64,000 nt of DNA from Serratia marcescens (GTDB taxonomy: Bacteria > Pseudomonadota > Gammaproteobacteria > Enterobacterales > Enterobacteriaceae), in the NCBI GenBank assembly GCA_015548865.1, contig JADMXW010000024.1:1-64000 (forward strand), given 5' to 3'. Below are positions 31,795 through 40,392 of this stretch, piece after piece; the stretch's first letter is position 1; each line of letters starts with the position of its first letter. The notes under the pieces were generated by a model that did not search any database, had not been told where the DNA came from, and saw only the letters and a program-made list of their open reading frames with translations. The position numbers and the translations under genes are program-made.

Positions 31795-32550
31795 TTAAGC
31801 AAAGTTCAGATCAAAAGCCTGATAAAATGCCATTCCCGTATCAGCGACTATCCATGCCAATAGAAGTACATGGTGACCCGTTCTGTTAGGCAACTGTACA
31901 CGATGGTCAACTGTTGGCGCCATTTGCGCTATATCAAAATTCCAAAACGGCTGAAGAGTATGATAATCATTATAAAAGGGGTTTGTACCAAGACTATAAC
32001 GTGATATACGCTGTGAGCTATCCCAGGTAGGAGTGGTGATCCACCATGAATAACCGCGTGTCCGGTGTAACTGTGTATAAACCCATTGAACATTAAACAC
32101 CTGCCCACTCGTCACAGGTATTCTTGGCCAGATGACTCCACGTTCACGCATTAATTCCTCATCCGTGTAGTTCACAATATCGCGAGCGCCTGTACGACCA
32201 CCGCTGATAATTTGTCCATCCGGGGGCGGTACATGGCTTTGAGCATCTGACAGGAAGCGCCCACCGGCCCATGGAGGATCAAATGCTCCACCAACGTTCA
32301 TTGGAAAATTTTTACCGCCCTCCATTTCATTTGCTTCCCATGGAGCCATCCACCCTCTCTGAACAGCAAAGCCAGAACGTGACTGAGGACTAGTCACTTG
32401 CCCATGAAAAAGATCACCGTAATAATACTTATCATGCGAAACGCAACAACAATGGTTATTTCCCTCAAACTTTTCTGGGGATGAATGAGAAGTATTTCCT
32501 TCGGAATTGTGGTTATTACATTGTTGATTGTAATCATTATTCTTGACCAT
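31795..32550 (-). CDS. AA10-like (LPMO/chitin-binding) protein with Cys/His-rich N-terminal extension
   Basis: 251 residues, single domain after a 48-residue hydrophilic extension (N-terminal CNNHNSEGNTSHSS, then HCCCVSHDKYYYGD). The AA10-like domain starts at LFHGQVTSPQSRSG (His49), continues with ANEMEGGKNFPM, SGGRTGARDIVNYTD, the second His in TQLHRTRGYSWWIT, and ends DTGMAFYQAFDLNFA. No signal peptide: the ATG at 32550 has an AGGT site and no hydrophobic segment follows. It is closest in the window to the protein at 35769 and shares motifs with that at 29997. It may be a chitin or cellulose binder, or an oxidase after proteolytic trimming; neither is shown. Confidence 0.8.
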   Translation of the reverse strand: MVKNNDYNQQCNNHNSEGNTSHSSPEKFEGNNHCCCVSHDKYYYGDLFHGQVTSPQSRSGFAVQRGWMAPWEANEMEGGKNFPMNVGGAFDPPWAGGRFLSDAQSHVPPPDGQIISGGRTGARDIVNYTDEELMRERGVIWPRIPVTSGQVFNVQWVYTQLHRTRGYSWWITTPTWDSSQRISRYSLGTNPFYNDYHTLQPFWNFDIAQMAPTVDHRVQLPNRTGHHVLLLAWIVADTGMAFYQAFDLNFA

Positions 32551-33440
32551 TTCTGATACCTAATGAGGAATAGATGATAACTTCATAAAAACAGGCTTTT
32601 TTTTCAAAAAAAACGCCAACAATTAACTTTTATCACAACAAAAACAGCCTAGGATGATGAATGTAAAAACCATCACTAAAAACAAACTCATTGTAATTAA
32701 CGACAATGAAATATAATCACCAAAATATATTTATAAAAAAACAATCATCACGCTATAATAAATTCATATCAAACCACAATAAATACAATAGCAGAGATAA
32801 AGAAATCATCATTACTTTATTAAAGCAATGAAGATATTTAGGAATAGTATTACCCTCACTCATACAAGATCTCGTAAATATTGATAACATATAAAACACG
32901 AAGTAATTGAAAAATAAAAAAACAATTTTTAACTGTGAAAACATAGAAATACCACCCTATTAAATAATTTTTTAAAAATAATCATGAATATAATTAGTCA
33001 TGATACCAATATTTTACTATCATGACTTTCACCTACTCACTTACACATAAAAATGTGACTTACATTAAACTTTTAAAATTAAAACAACAGATGTTTTGAT
33101 AAAAAACACCAATGATATGGAAAATTAAGGATTCTCACATAAAAAAGATCTAAGTCGTCAGTGTTAATCTTGACAACCAATAAATATAACATATTGAAAT
33201 ATAATAATTTTTTTCTTTTCATTAAAACCAAAACGTCATATAAAAACGATTAAAATAGTGAACGTTTATTTTACCCTTAATAATTACCTTTTATTTGTTT
33301 TTCCCTCATTTTTTGCTTAAATGACATCGCTACACAGTAAAAACATTTTTCATTTTTATTGAAACAAACATATACCCTACCATCGGCATAGGGATCATTA
33401 TGCCGGAGAAAAACCATAACTCCCTCAGGAGACGACAGGA
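32551..33440. other. AT-rich gene-free stretch upstream of the pectate lyase
   Basis: 890 bases, strongly AT-rich. It must hold the divergent promoters of the AA10-like gene (32550) and pel (33441). A TGTGACTTACATT stretch near 33055 is half a CRP site. TTTCA-N7-TGAAA near 33348-33364 has the KdgR half-sites in the wrong order. Short hydrophobic open frames here have no ribosome site and look random. Confidence 0.5.
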
Positions 33441-34565
33441 ATGAAACACGTTTTACTTTCACTTACCGCAGGACTGCTGACATTAACCGTACAAGGCGCG
33501 TTTGCTGCTAATACTGGCGGCTATGCGACAACCGACGGCGGCGATATCTCGGGTGCCGTAAAAAAAACCGCACATTCCATGCAGGATATTATCGACATCA
33601 TTGAAGCTGCTCGCGTAGACAGCAGCGGTAAAAAAGTGAAAACCGGCGCGTATCCACTGGTTATCACCTATGACGGCAACGAAGATAGTCTGATCAACGC
33701 TGCCGCCGCCGATATTTGCAGCCAATGGAGCAAACCGGCACGTGGAGTGGAAATCAAGGAGTTCACCAAAGGGATAACGATTCTTGGCACTAATGGCTCT
33801 TCGGCCAACTTTGGTCTCTGGCTAGTGAAGTCTTCCGATGTGGTGATTCGTAATATGCGTTTCGGCTACATGCCTGGCGGCGCGAGCGATGGTGATGCGA
33901 TCCGCGTTGATAACACGCCTAACGTCTGGGTAGACCATAACGAAATCTACGCCAAAAATTACGAGTGCGCAGGCACACCCGATGGTGATACCACGTTTGA
34001 GTCAGCTGTCGATATCAAGAAAGCCTCGACTAACGTCACCGTCTCCTATAACTACATTCATGGTATTAAAAAAGTGGGGCTGAGCGGATCCAGCAGCAGC
34101 GATACAGGCCGTAACCTGACCTATCACCACAACGTTTACAGCGATGTTAACGCCCGCTTGCCGTTACAGCGTGGAGGACAAGTACACGCCTATAACAACC
34201 TCTATTCCGGTATTACCAGTTCAGGAATAAACGTGCGCCAAAACGGGCTCGCGCTGATCGAACGTAACTGGTTCGAAAACGCCGTGAACCCCGTAACATC
34301 TCGCTACGACGGTTCCAATTTCGGCACCTGGGTTCTGCGTGACAACAATGTCACCAGCGCTTCTCAGAACGCGACCTATAACATCACCTGGACCAGTGAT
34401 ACCAAGGCTTATGTTAACGCGGAGGATTGGGCATCTACCGGCACCTTCCCGTCGCTGCCTTACAGCTATTCACCGGTCAATGCACAGTGCGTGAAAGCGA
34501 AGCTGGCACAGTTCGCAGGCCAGGGAAAAGGTTTGGCAGTGCTGACTACAGCGTCCTGCAACTAA
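33441..34565 (+). CDS. pel: Secreted pectate lyase, PL1 family (PelB/PelC type)
   Basis: Calcium-dependent beta-elimination of polygalacturonate in plant cell walls, secreted through Sec and then type II in soft-rot bacteria. 374 residues with signal peptide 1-22 (cut after AFA). PL1 parallel beta-helix motifs: NVWVDHNEIYA (161-171), TTFESAVDIK with Ca ligands Glu187 and Asp191, YNYIHGIKKVGLSGSSSSDTG, and the catalytic base region VNARLPLQRGG (Arg239). Four Cys could form the usual disulfides. AGGAGACGACAGGA precedes the ATG. It is the only classical virulence enzyme in the window and lies inside the AA10 island. The exact Pel isozyme name is not assigned. Confidence 0.95.
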   Translation: MKHVLLSLTAGLLTLTVQGAFAANTGGYATTDGGDISGAVKKTAHSMQDIIDIIEAARVDSSGKKVKTGAYPLVITYDGNEDSLINAAAADICSQWSKPARGVEIKEFTKGITILGTNGSSANFGLWLVKSSDVVIRNMRFGYMPGGASDGDAIRVDNTPNVWVDHNEIYAKNYECAGTPDGDTTFESAVDIKKASTNVTVSYNYIHGIKKVGLSGSSSSDTGRNLTYHHNVYSDVNARLPLQRGGQVHAYNNLYSGITSSGINVRQNGLALIERNWFENAVNPVTSRYDGSNFGTWVLRDNNVTSASQNATYNITWTSDTKAYVNAEDWASTGTFPSLPYSYSPVNAQCVKAKLAQFAGQGKGLAVLTTASCN

Positions 34566-34580
34566 AATAGCCACATCGAG

Positions 34581-34609
34581 ACCCTGCAACGTAAAGTATG
34601 ACGGGTATA
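34581..34609. repeat. Half copy of the dispersed repeat (copy D)
   Basis: ACCCTGCAACGTAAAGTATG followed by ACGGGTATA matches only the one end seen in copies B and E. It sits directly between the pel stop and the terminator. Confidence 0.65.
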
Positions 34610-34642
34610 GAAACCATCAAGGCCACGCAATGCGGCCTTGAT
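34608..34642 (+). terminator. pel terminator, one copy of a duplicated 35-bp element
   Basis: TAGAAACC then ATCAAGGCC-ACGCAATGC-GGCCTTGAT and TTTTC. The same 35 bases recur with one mismatch at 36959-36993 beside ppiA in direct orientation. Confidence 0.85.
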
Positions 34643-34661
34643 TTTCATTCCCTACACTAAC

Positions 34662-34900
34662 TTAAGAACCGAAATTGACATCCAGTACCTGATAAAGGAC
34701 ATCTGCTTTATCCGAAATCGTCCATAACCCCAAGATAACCTGATAGCCAGTGCGCTGAGGTACAACACAGTCTGTACTCATGTTTTCCGGGTGAGTGAAT
34801 CGACCGGAATAGAGTTTCCACAGAAGGGGACAGGCTCAAAACTGGCACGCGTCAAAGATGAGTTTTGCTGAGTTACAAATACCTGCCAGACGCGTGTGAT
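34662..34900 (-). pseudogene. Remnant of a fourth AA10 (chitin-binding/LPMO) gene
   Basis: The reverse strand carries the C-terminal part of an AA10 protein in two frames. One frame gives WQVFVTQQNSSLTRASFEPV then PFCG and stops near 34778. After a frameshift the next gives STDCVVPQRTGYQVILGLW then TISDKADVLYQVLDVNFGS and a stop at 34662. This is nearer to classical secreted AA10 proteins (PFC, RTGYHVILGVW, FYQVIDV) than to the three intact paralogues. No start or first half remains. Confidence 0.8.
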
Positions 34901-34929
34901 ATGCGTTTATGTGAGCGCCCACGTAAATA

Positions 34930-35003
34930 TCCTCATCCGTAACACTGCTGGTGGGACCACTCAAACTGACTTTTTTGATACCGTGAATGTAGTTATAGGT
35001 GAT
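34930..35003 (-). pseudogene. Fragment of a second pectate lyase gene
   Basis: The reverse strand reads ITYNYIHGIKKVSLSGPTSS, matching VSYNYIHGIKKVGLSGSSSS of the intact Pel (about residues 201-220), with 16 identical bases CCTATAACTACATTCA. It faces opposite to pel and runs directly into the AA10 remnant. It shows a decayed pel paralogue. Confidence 0.75.
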
Positions 35004-35768
35004 GAAAAGAAAAATATTTTAATTGAATAGGTTAGTTGAATTTTGCTCTATGAGTTATCGCAACGGTGCTCACGATGAACGTGGTTTAATTAGACACAAA
35101 AACTCAATCAGATATTTTTCATGAGCATCACCATGGCTTAAATTAGAAAATATTAATTCAAGTCATATTTTTAATGCATGCCTAGAAATGTAATAGAAAT
35201 TATGCGCAAGAATATAATTAACCCGACTATTGTTTTGTTGCTAAATATTTTCTTTTTGTTCTTCGCTCTCTTTCAGACATACAATGCATCATTGTTTCTA
35301 TTGATGATATCACCCCAGGAAATCCGGGTTATTTATTGTATTATTCTTTAGGATTTTGATGACATTAACAAAGTTAGAATATTATTTTCGTCCAAAAACA
35401 ACTTATTATGTTTATACTTTGTTAATGCATGGCAACCATTACTTGTACATTTATTCTGTAATCATAAAAAGGTTATGGCTATTTTATATAACTCGACTAA
35501 TATCATCATATTGTTTTGTTGTTGAGGTTTTTACGATGATGCCAATCATCAGCCAGATAATTATCGCCAATACATGCATTACAATTATGTGATGACACAA
35601 TCACACCTTCCATTTGATTGATTTGTTTATTTTATTTCACACCAGATAAAACTTAGCCTCATAATATATTTTTTTTCTTTTGGTTTTATTTCAAAAGAAA
35701 AAAATGATTAGATATTTTTCTAATCTACTTTCAGATGTCATTATTTATTCATAATGAGGATATTCATC
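35004..35768. other. AT-rich gene-free stretch
   Basis: About 765 AT-rich bases between the pseudogene remnants and the AA10-like gene at 35769. A 78-codon open frame at 35356 is Tyr/Ile-rich with no ribosome site and was not accepted. It should contain the promoter for the next gene; no box was recognised. Confidence 0.5.
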
Positions 35769-36533
35769 ATGACCAAGCCTATTAATTACGACCTGCAGTG
35801 TAATGAGTCCCAGCCCGACCCTTGTAATGCGTATCACCCAGAACCTTGTCCGCCCAGGCCGGAACACGATAATAATTGCTACTGTGTACCAGAGGATAAA
35901 TATTACTTTGGCGACCTTTATCATGGTCAGGTGACAAATCCTCCGTCGCGCAGTGCGATTGCGGCTTCTCGCGGGTGGATACAGGCATGGGAGGCCAATG
36001 AAATGGAAGGGGGGAAAAATTTCCCAATGACGTCAGGTGGCCCATTTGAGCCCCCCGGATATGGAAATGCTTTTGCGACTGATATCCCGAGTGATATACC
36101 TCCGGTAGATGGTTCTATCGTCAGTGGTGGTCGCACAGGGACTCGAGATGTTGTGAATTTTACGGATGCACAATTGCAAGCGACACGCGGAACAACATGG
36201 CCTAGAATTACAGTCACAAGTGGGCAAGTTTTCAATGTGAGCTGGGTATATACAGCGCAACATAGAACTCGTGGTTATCGATGGTTTTTGACTCATCAGA
36301 ATTGGAATCCTTCACAACGTCTCACTCGTGAGAGCTTTTATCTTGGTCAGGCGATGGATGACTTTAACTTATTGACCCCTTTTTGGAATTTCTCATTGGC
36401 GCAAATGCCCCCACGGGTTAACCATAGCGTACAATTGCCTACAAGATCCGGTCACCAAGTGCTTCTGCTGGTATGGATCGTGGCAGATACGCCAATGGGT
36501 TTTTATCAAGCGTTTGACCTAAATTTTGTTTAA
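35769..36533 (+). CDS. AA10-like (LPMO/chitin-binding) protein with Cys/Pro-rich N-terminal extension
   Basis: 254 residues. An extension of 51 residues with six Cys and many Pro (e.g. CNAYHPEPCPPRPEHDNNCYC) leads to the AA10-like domain at LYHGQVTNPPSRSA (His52). Then ANEMEGGKNFPM, SGGRTGTRDVVNFTD, second His in TAQHRTRGYRWFLT, and the end DTPMGFYQAFDLNFV. No signal peptide. The ATG at 35769 has a GAGGA site; the ATG at 35754 overlaps that site and is unlikely. It lacks the linker and CBM of the protein at 29997. On the opposite strand from the other two paralogues. Secretion route and substrate unknown. Confidence 0.8.
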   Translation: MTKPINYDLQCNESQPDPCNAYHPEPCPPRPEHDNNCYCVPEDKYYFGDLYHGQVTNPPSRSAIAASRGWIQAWEANEMEGGKNFPMTSGGPFEPPGYGNAFATDIPSDIPPVDGSIVSGGRTGTRDVVNFTDAQLQATRGTTWPRITVTSGQVFNVSWVYTAQHRTRGYRWFLTHQNWNPSQRLTRESFYLGQAMDDFNLLTPFWNFSLAQMPPRVNHSVQLPTRSGHQVLLLVWIVADTPMGFYQAFDLNFV

Positions 36534-37020
36534 TCGCGAATGTTAGAACATCCATAATATTCACGTCAGATAACTAATGAGATAATTATATTATATCGCT
36601 GACCACGAGGTGTTTGTAGTCAGCGATGTAATTATTACGTATTTCTTGTTTTAAAAAACGCATAAAACATTAAAACCAGCCCCAATAATGAAGGTAAAAA
36701 CAGTTACAATATAATTTCATCAACAAACAATTCACGACTTAAAGCCCGAGAGCCATTAAATATTTCATGTTGATTTTAAATAAATTCGAACATTGCCACC
36801 CGCAGAACATAAAATGCTGTTGGCAATTATATCGAATTGCATTATTTAATTTAGCTGGAAATTATTTTTTGAGTATCGTAATTTTTTGAATTGAAAAATC
36901 AGCCAAAGAAAGAATAATCGACCATAGCACCACATTAATAACACACCCTATATCTCACTAGAAACCATCAAGGCCACGCAATGTGGCCTTGATGTCATAA
37001 CCAGAAATCCTCAATAACGT
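36534..37020. other. AT-rich stretch with hairpin, ending in the ppiA terminator
   Basis: About 490 bases. TCGCTGAC (36596-36603) pairs with GTCAGCGA (36619-36626), followed by TTATT and a T-rich run, a likely terminator for the gene ending at 36533. The rest is AT-rich with no gene seen; the duplicated element at 36959-36993 closes the island. Confidence 0.5.
36959..36993 (-). terminator. ppiA terminator, second copy of the duplicated element
   Basis: Same 35-bp element as 34608-34642 with one change (C to T in the loop). The stem ATCAAGGCC/GGCCTTGAT lies 28 bases beyond the ppiA stop. Confidence 0.75.
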
Positions 37021-37611
37021 TTATGGCAGCACTTTCGCCGATTTAATCACAATCGGTTTGCTCGGCACATTCTGGTAAGGCCCGACGTTGGTGGTTTGCA
37101 CCTGAGAGATTTTGTCAGCAACATCCATCCCCTTCACCACTTTGCCGAACACGGCATAGCCAAAATCACGCTGGCCATGATCGAGGAAAGCGTTGTCCGC
37201 GATATTAATAAAGAACTGGCTGGTGGCGCTGTCTTTTTCAGCAGTACGCGCCATGGCGATGGTGCCACGCAAATTGCGCAGGCCATTGTCGGCTTCGTTT
37301 TTGATCGGAGGGTTGGTGGCTTTTTGCTTCATTTCATCCACAAAGCCGCCAGCTTGAACCATAAAACCGGGGATCACGCGGTGAAAGGTGGTGCCGTTGT
37401 AAAAGCCGCTGTTAACGTACTCGACAAAATTCTTCACTGACACCGGTGCTTTTTGGTTATCCAGCGCTAACTCGATGTTGCCTTCAGACGTGGTCAACAA
37501 TACGCGCGTGGTGGCTGCCGGGGCCGCAATCGCTGATGACAGCATGACCGAAGATGAAAACATTGTCAGTGAAACAAGGGCCGCCGCAGCAACCAGAGTA
37601 CGTTTGAACAT
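37021..37611 (-). CDS. ppiA: Periplasmic cyclophilin-type peptidyl-prolyl isomerase A
   Basis: Periplasmic prolyl cis-trans isomerase (rotamase A). 196 residues from the ATG at 37611 (GGAA site), with a signal peptide of about 29 residues ([20 protein letters not shown]...SAIA). Cyclophilin motifs: [41 protein letters not shown] and [15 protein letters not shown]. The frame extends upstream but those codons precede the ribosome site. Core gene lying between two accessory blocks. Confidence 0.95.
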   Translation of the reverse strand: MFKRTLVAAAALVSLTMFSSSVMLSSAIAAPAATTRVLLTTSEGNIELALDNQKAPVSVKNFVEYVNSGFYNGTTFHRVIPGFMVQAGGFVDEMKQKATNPPIKNEADNGLRNLRGTIAMARTAEKDSATSQFFINIADNAFLDHGQRDFGYAVFGKVVKGMDVADKISQVQTTNVGPYQNVPSKPIVIKSAKVLP

Positions 37612-37765
37612 GAGAATTCCTTTTTGATCGGGGCTACAAGAAAGCGTAACGATTGTAAATACCCGCACTCCTTAACGCTACCTTTTTACTTTTTTTTACT
37701 TACGGGTATCCCACAAAGTCACGGCTATTTGGTATAGCATACCATTGCGGTATCGGCGACGATCG

Positions 37766-37794
37766 TAAAAAAAGACGGGTAAATTACCCGTCTT
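37766..37794 (-). terminator. Terminator of the peptide ABC transporter operon
   Basis: AAGACGGGTAA and TTACCCGTCTT pair on the reverse strand and are followed by seven T's, about 33 bases after the last ATPase gene. Confidence 0.88.
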
Positions 37795-37826
37795 GTCAGC
37801 ACATAATGCGGTAATCACCCTACGTA

Positions 37827-38627
37827 TTAGCCCATTTTTTCCGAACGCACGGCTAAGTCGCGGCTATATTGTCGACTGGCATCCACTAGCATAGTGGTGT
37901 ACGCCGTTTTCTCGGTAGAACATGTCAACTCCGCCGTATCCAGCGTTTCCAGAATACGGCCATACTGCATCACTGCAACGCGGTGACACAAATGGGCGAT
38001 CACCCCCAGATCGTGCGTTACCATCAGGTAAGTCAGGTTGTCTTGCTGCTGAAGTTCTGCCAGCAGGTTGAGGATTTCTGCCTGTACTGATACGTCCAGC
38101 GCCGAGGTCGGCTCATCTAGCAACAGCACTCTCGGCTCAAGAATCAGCGCGCGCGCAATAGCAACGCGTTGGCGCTGTCCACCGGAAAGTTGGTGCGGGT
38201 AACGGCGGCGAAACTGCGGCCCCAACCCTACTTTATCCAATAATGCATTGATACGCCTGTCTCGTTGTTCAAAGCGGTGGATCAACAGCGGTTCTTCCAA
38301 TATGGTCTCAACCGTATGGCGTGGGTGCAGCGATCCGTAAGGGTCCTGAAACACCATCTGCACCTGACGACAACGAGCTCTGTCGATACGGTGTGCCAAT
38401 GGCTGTCCATCAATGTGCAATTCCCCCTGCCAATGATTGAACAACCCTGCCAGGCATTTCAGCACCGTGGTTTTCCCCGAGCCAGATTCCCCCACCAGGC
38501 CAAAGATTTCTCCGCTACGTACCGCCAGATTGACATCAAACAACACTTGATTGTGCTGGCTACCCTGACCAAAGGAGAGGTTGAGGTTTTTCACCTCGAT
38601 CATCGCCGCCGTATTTTGTCTGCCCAT
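37827..38627 (-). CDS. Peptide-type ABC transporter ATPase (DppF/OppF-like)
   Basis: 266-residue nucleotide-binding subunit: Walker A GESGSGKTT (about 43-51), Q-loop QMVFQDPYGSLHPRHTV, signature HQLSGGQRQRVAIARAL, Walker [14 protein letters not shown] and H-loop VTHDLG. It lacks the long C-terminal Fe-S/oligopeptide extension usual in Opp/Dpp ATPases. Last gene of a six-gene operon; start ATG 38627 with GGAGC site, nine bases after the other ATPase gene. Confidence 0.93.
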   Translation of the reverse strand: MGRQNTAAMIEVKNLNLSFGQGSQHNQVLFDVNLAVRSGEIFGLVGESGSGKTTVLKCLAGLFNHWQGELHIDGQPLAHRIDRARCRQVQMVFQDPYGSLHPRHTVETILEEPLLIHRFEQRDRRINALLDKVGLGPQFRRRYPHQLSGGQRQRVAIARALILEPRVLLLDEPTSALDVSVQAEILNLLAELQQQDNLTYLMVTHDLGVIAHLCHRVAVMQYGRILETLDTAELTCSTEKTAYTTMLVDASRQYSRDLAVRSEKMG

Positions 38628-38636
38628 TGTCGCTCC

Positions 38637-39515
38637 TTATTCACTCAGCCAGGCGGGATCGCGCTGCATTACCGGCAGTCGCACACGAGGATGATCGATG
38701 TCCGGCAACGCATTGAGCAGTCCGCGCGTATAGGGATGCTGCGCGTTATCGAGCTCGCTTGCCGCAATCGATTCCACCACACGGCCGGCATACATCACCA
38801 GAACCCTGTCGCAGAAGCTACGTACCAGATTGATATCATGGCTGATAAAGATCAGCCCCAATCCACGCTCTGACACCAAATCATCCAGCATTGAGAGCAC
38901 CTGCAAACGCACCGACACATCGAGCGCCGAGGTCGGTTCGTCGGCGATCACGATCTCCGGTTCAGTGATCAACATCATGGCGATCATGATACGCTGCCCC
39001 TGCCCGCCGGAGACTTCATGCGGGTAGAGTGCGTACACGCGCTCCGGCTGGCGAATACGAACAACCTCCAGCATGGCCATGACCTTTTCTTTTGCCACGC
39101 GCGGGGGCACTTTATGGTGCGCCAGATAGGCTTCGGCAATCTGATCGCCGACGCACACCACCGGATTCAGCGAATATTTTGGATCCTGCATGATCATGGA
39201 AATTCGCTTACCGCGTATCTGACGCATCTGCGCTTCCGAGACATTGAGCAGATCGGTCTGGCCGAAGCGCAACCTGCCAGCCGTCACCCGCGCGCTACGT
39301 GGGTGTAGATGCAGCAGCGCACGCCCGACCGTTGATTTACCCGAGCCGGATTCACCCACAATTGCCAGCTTCTCACAGCCTAGGTTAAATGAGACGCCGC
39401 GCACGGCATCCGTCACTGCGCCGTGGTTAACAAAGCTCACCTTGAGGTTTTCCACCTCCAGCAGCGGCGCGTCCTGAAATGCACCCTTATTCGGTGCGGG
39501 GATCGAGGATGTCAC
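38637..39515 (-). CDS. Peptide-type ABC transporter ATPase (DppD/OppD-like)
   Basis: 292 residues. Walker A GESGSGKST, signature HEVSGGQGQRIMIAMML, Walker [15 protein letters not shown]-loop ISHDINL, and the C-terminal oligopeptide/dipeptide motif AQHPYTRGLLNALPD. The GTG at 39515 is taken as start because no ATG precedes the domain; it overlaps the permease gene by 29 bases. Pairs with the ATPase at 37827 as a heterodimer. Confidence 0.92.
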   Translation of the reverse strand: MTSSIPAPNKGAFQDAPLLEVENLKVSFVNHGAVTDAVRGVSFNLGCEKLAIVGESGSGKSTVGRALLHLHPRSARVTAGRLRFGQTDLLNVSEAQMRQIRGKRISMIMQDPKYSLNPVVCVGDQIAEAYLAHHKVPPRVAKEKVMAMLEVVRIRQPERVYALYPHEVSGGQGQRIMIAMMLITEPEIVIADEPTSALDVSVRLQVLSMLDDLVSERGLGLIFISHDINLVRSFCDRVLVMYAGRVVESIAASELDNAQHPYTRGLLNALPDIDHPRVRLPVMQRDPAWLSE

Positions 39516-40392
39516 GTAGGCCGTCTCCGAGAAAGTTAAACGCCAGGCTGTTCATCAGAATAGCCAACCCAGGAATGGTAACTAACCACCAACACTCCAT
39601 CATGTAGCGACGACCCGCAGAGATCATGGCTCCCCATTCAGGATCGGGCGGCTGCGCGCCCAACCCCAGAAAGCCAAGCCCCGCTGCCGTCAGAATAATA
39701 CCCGCCATGTTCATAGTGATGCGGATGATCACCGAAGGCAGACAAAGCGGCACAATGTGATGTACCAGAATGCGCAGCGAAGATGCCCCCTGAAGTTTCA
39801 CGGCGGAGACAAAATCTGCCTGACGCAGTGACAGCGTTTCTGCACGGGCCAGACGCGCGATAGGCGGCCAGGCAGTGAGCGTAATGGCAATCACCACATG
39901 TTCCAATCCCGGCCCCAACGCAGCAACAAACGCCAACGCCAGCACCAGGCTGGGGAAAGAGATAAAGATATCGGTGATGCGCATCAGGATGGTATCGACG
40001 ATACCGCCGTAGTAACCGGCAACCACACCAAGCATCAACCCAATGGGGCCAACGGTAACCGACACCAACGCCACAATGTAAAGTGTGATGCGAGATCCAT
40101 ACACTAAGCGGCTATACACATCGCGCCCAAATTCATCGGTGCCGAACCAATGGGTTGCCCCCGGCGCTTGCAGAGCATTCTCCAGATCTTGTGCTAATGG
40201 ATCGTGCGTTGCCAGCCAGGGGGCAAAAATGGCAATGATAATCAGCGACAGTACAATCAGTGAGCCAATGGCCGTCAGCGGGTTTTTCGCCAGCAGGCGC
40301 AGAAAATTGAACAGGCGTGCACCACGCAGCCTCGCCCGTCCACCTTTTACTTCCGACGACGAGCCTATTACCGGTTCTGAAGACATACTCAT
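39487..40392 (-). CDS. Peptide-type ABC transporter permease (DppC/OppC-like)
   Basis: 301-residue inner-membrane permease with an N-terminal helix (about 38-58), HWFGTDEFGRDVYSRLVYGSR (the OppC-type N-terminal motif) and the EAA-like cytoplasmic loop RAETLSLRQADFVSAVKLQGAS. C-terminus FNFLGDGLRDILDPR is typical of DppC. ATGA overlap with the preceding permease gene. Confidence 0.94.
   Translation of the reverse strand: MSMSSEPVIGSSSEVKGGRARLRGARLFNFLRLLAKNPLTAIGSLIVLSLIIIAIFAPWLATHDPLAQDLENALQAPGATHWFGTDEFGRDVYSRLVYGSRITLYIVALVSVTVGPIGLMLGVVAGYYGGIVDTILMRITDIFISFPSLVLALAFVAALGPGLEHVVIAITLTAWPPIARLARAETLSLRQADFVSAVKLQGASSLRILVHHIVPLCLPSVIIRITMNMAGIILTAAGLGFLGLGAQPPDPEWGAMISAGRRYMMECWWLVTIPGLAILMNSLAFNFLGDGLRDILDPRTE

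Noticed and set aside
32753-32944. Hydrophobic 63-codon reverse frame in the AT-rich spacer
   Set aside because: Phe/Leu/Ile-rich translation expected from AT-rich DNA; no ribosome site.
33340-33370. Possible KdgR box upstream of pel
   Set aside because: The half-sites appear as TTTCA-N7-TGAAA, the reverse order of the known TGAAA-N5-TTTCA-type box.
33277-33462. 61-codon reverse frame overlapping the start of pel
   Set aside because: It would cover the pel ribosome site and signal peptide on the other strand, without supporting signals.
35356-35592. 78-codon + strand frame before the AA10-like gene at 35769
   Set aside because: Tyr/Ile-rich with no ribosome site and no similarity seen; treated as random in AT-rich DNA.
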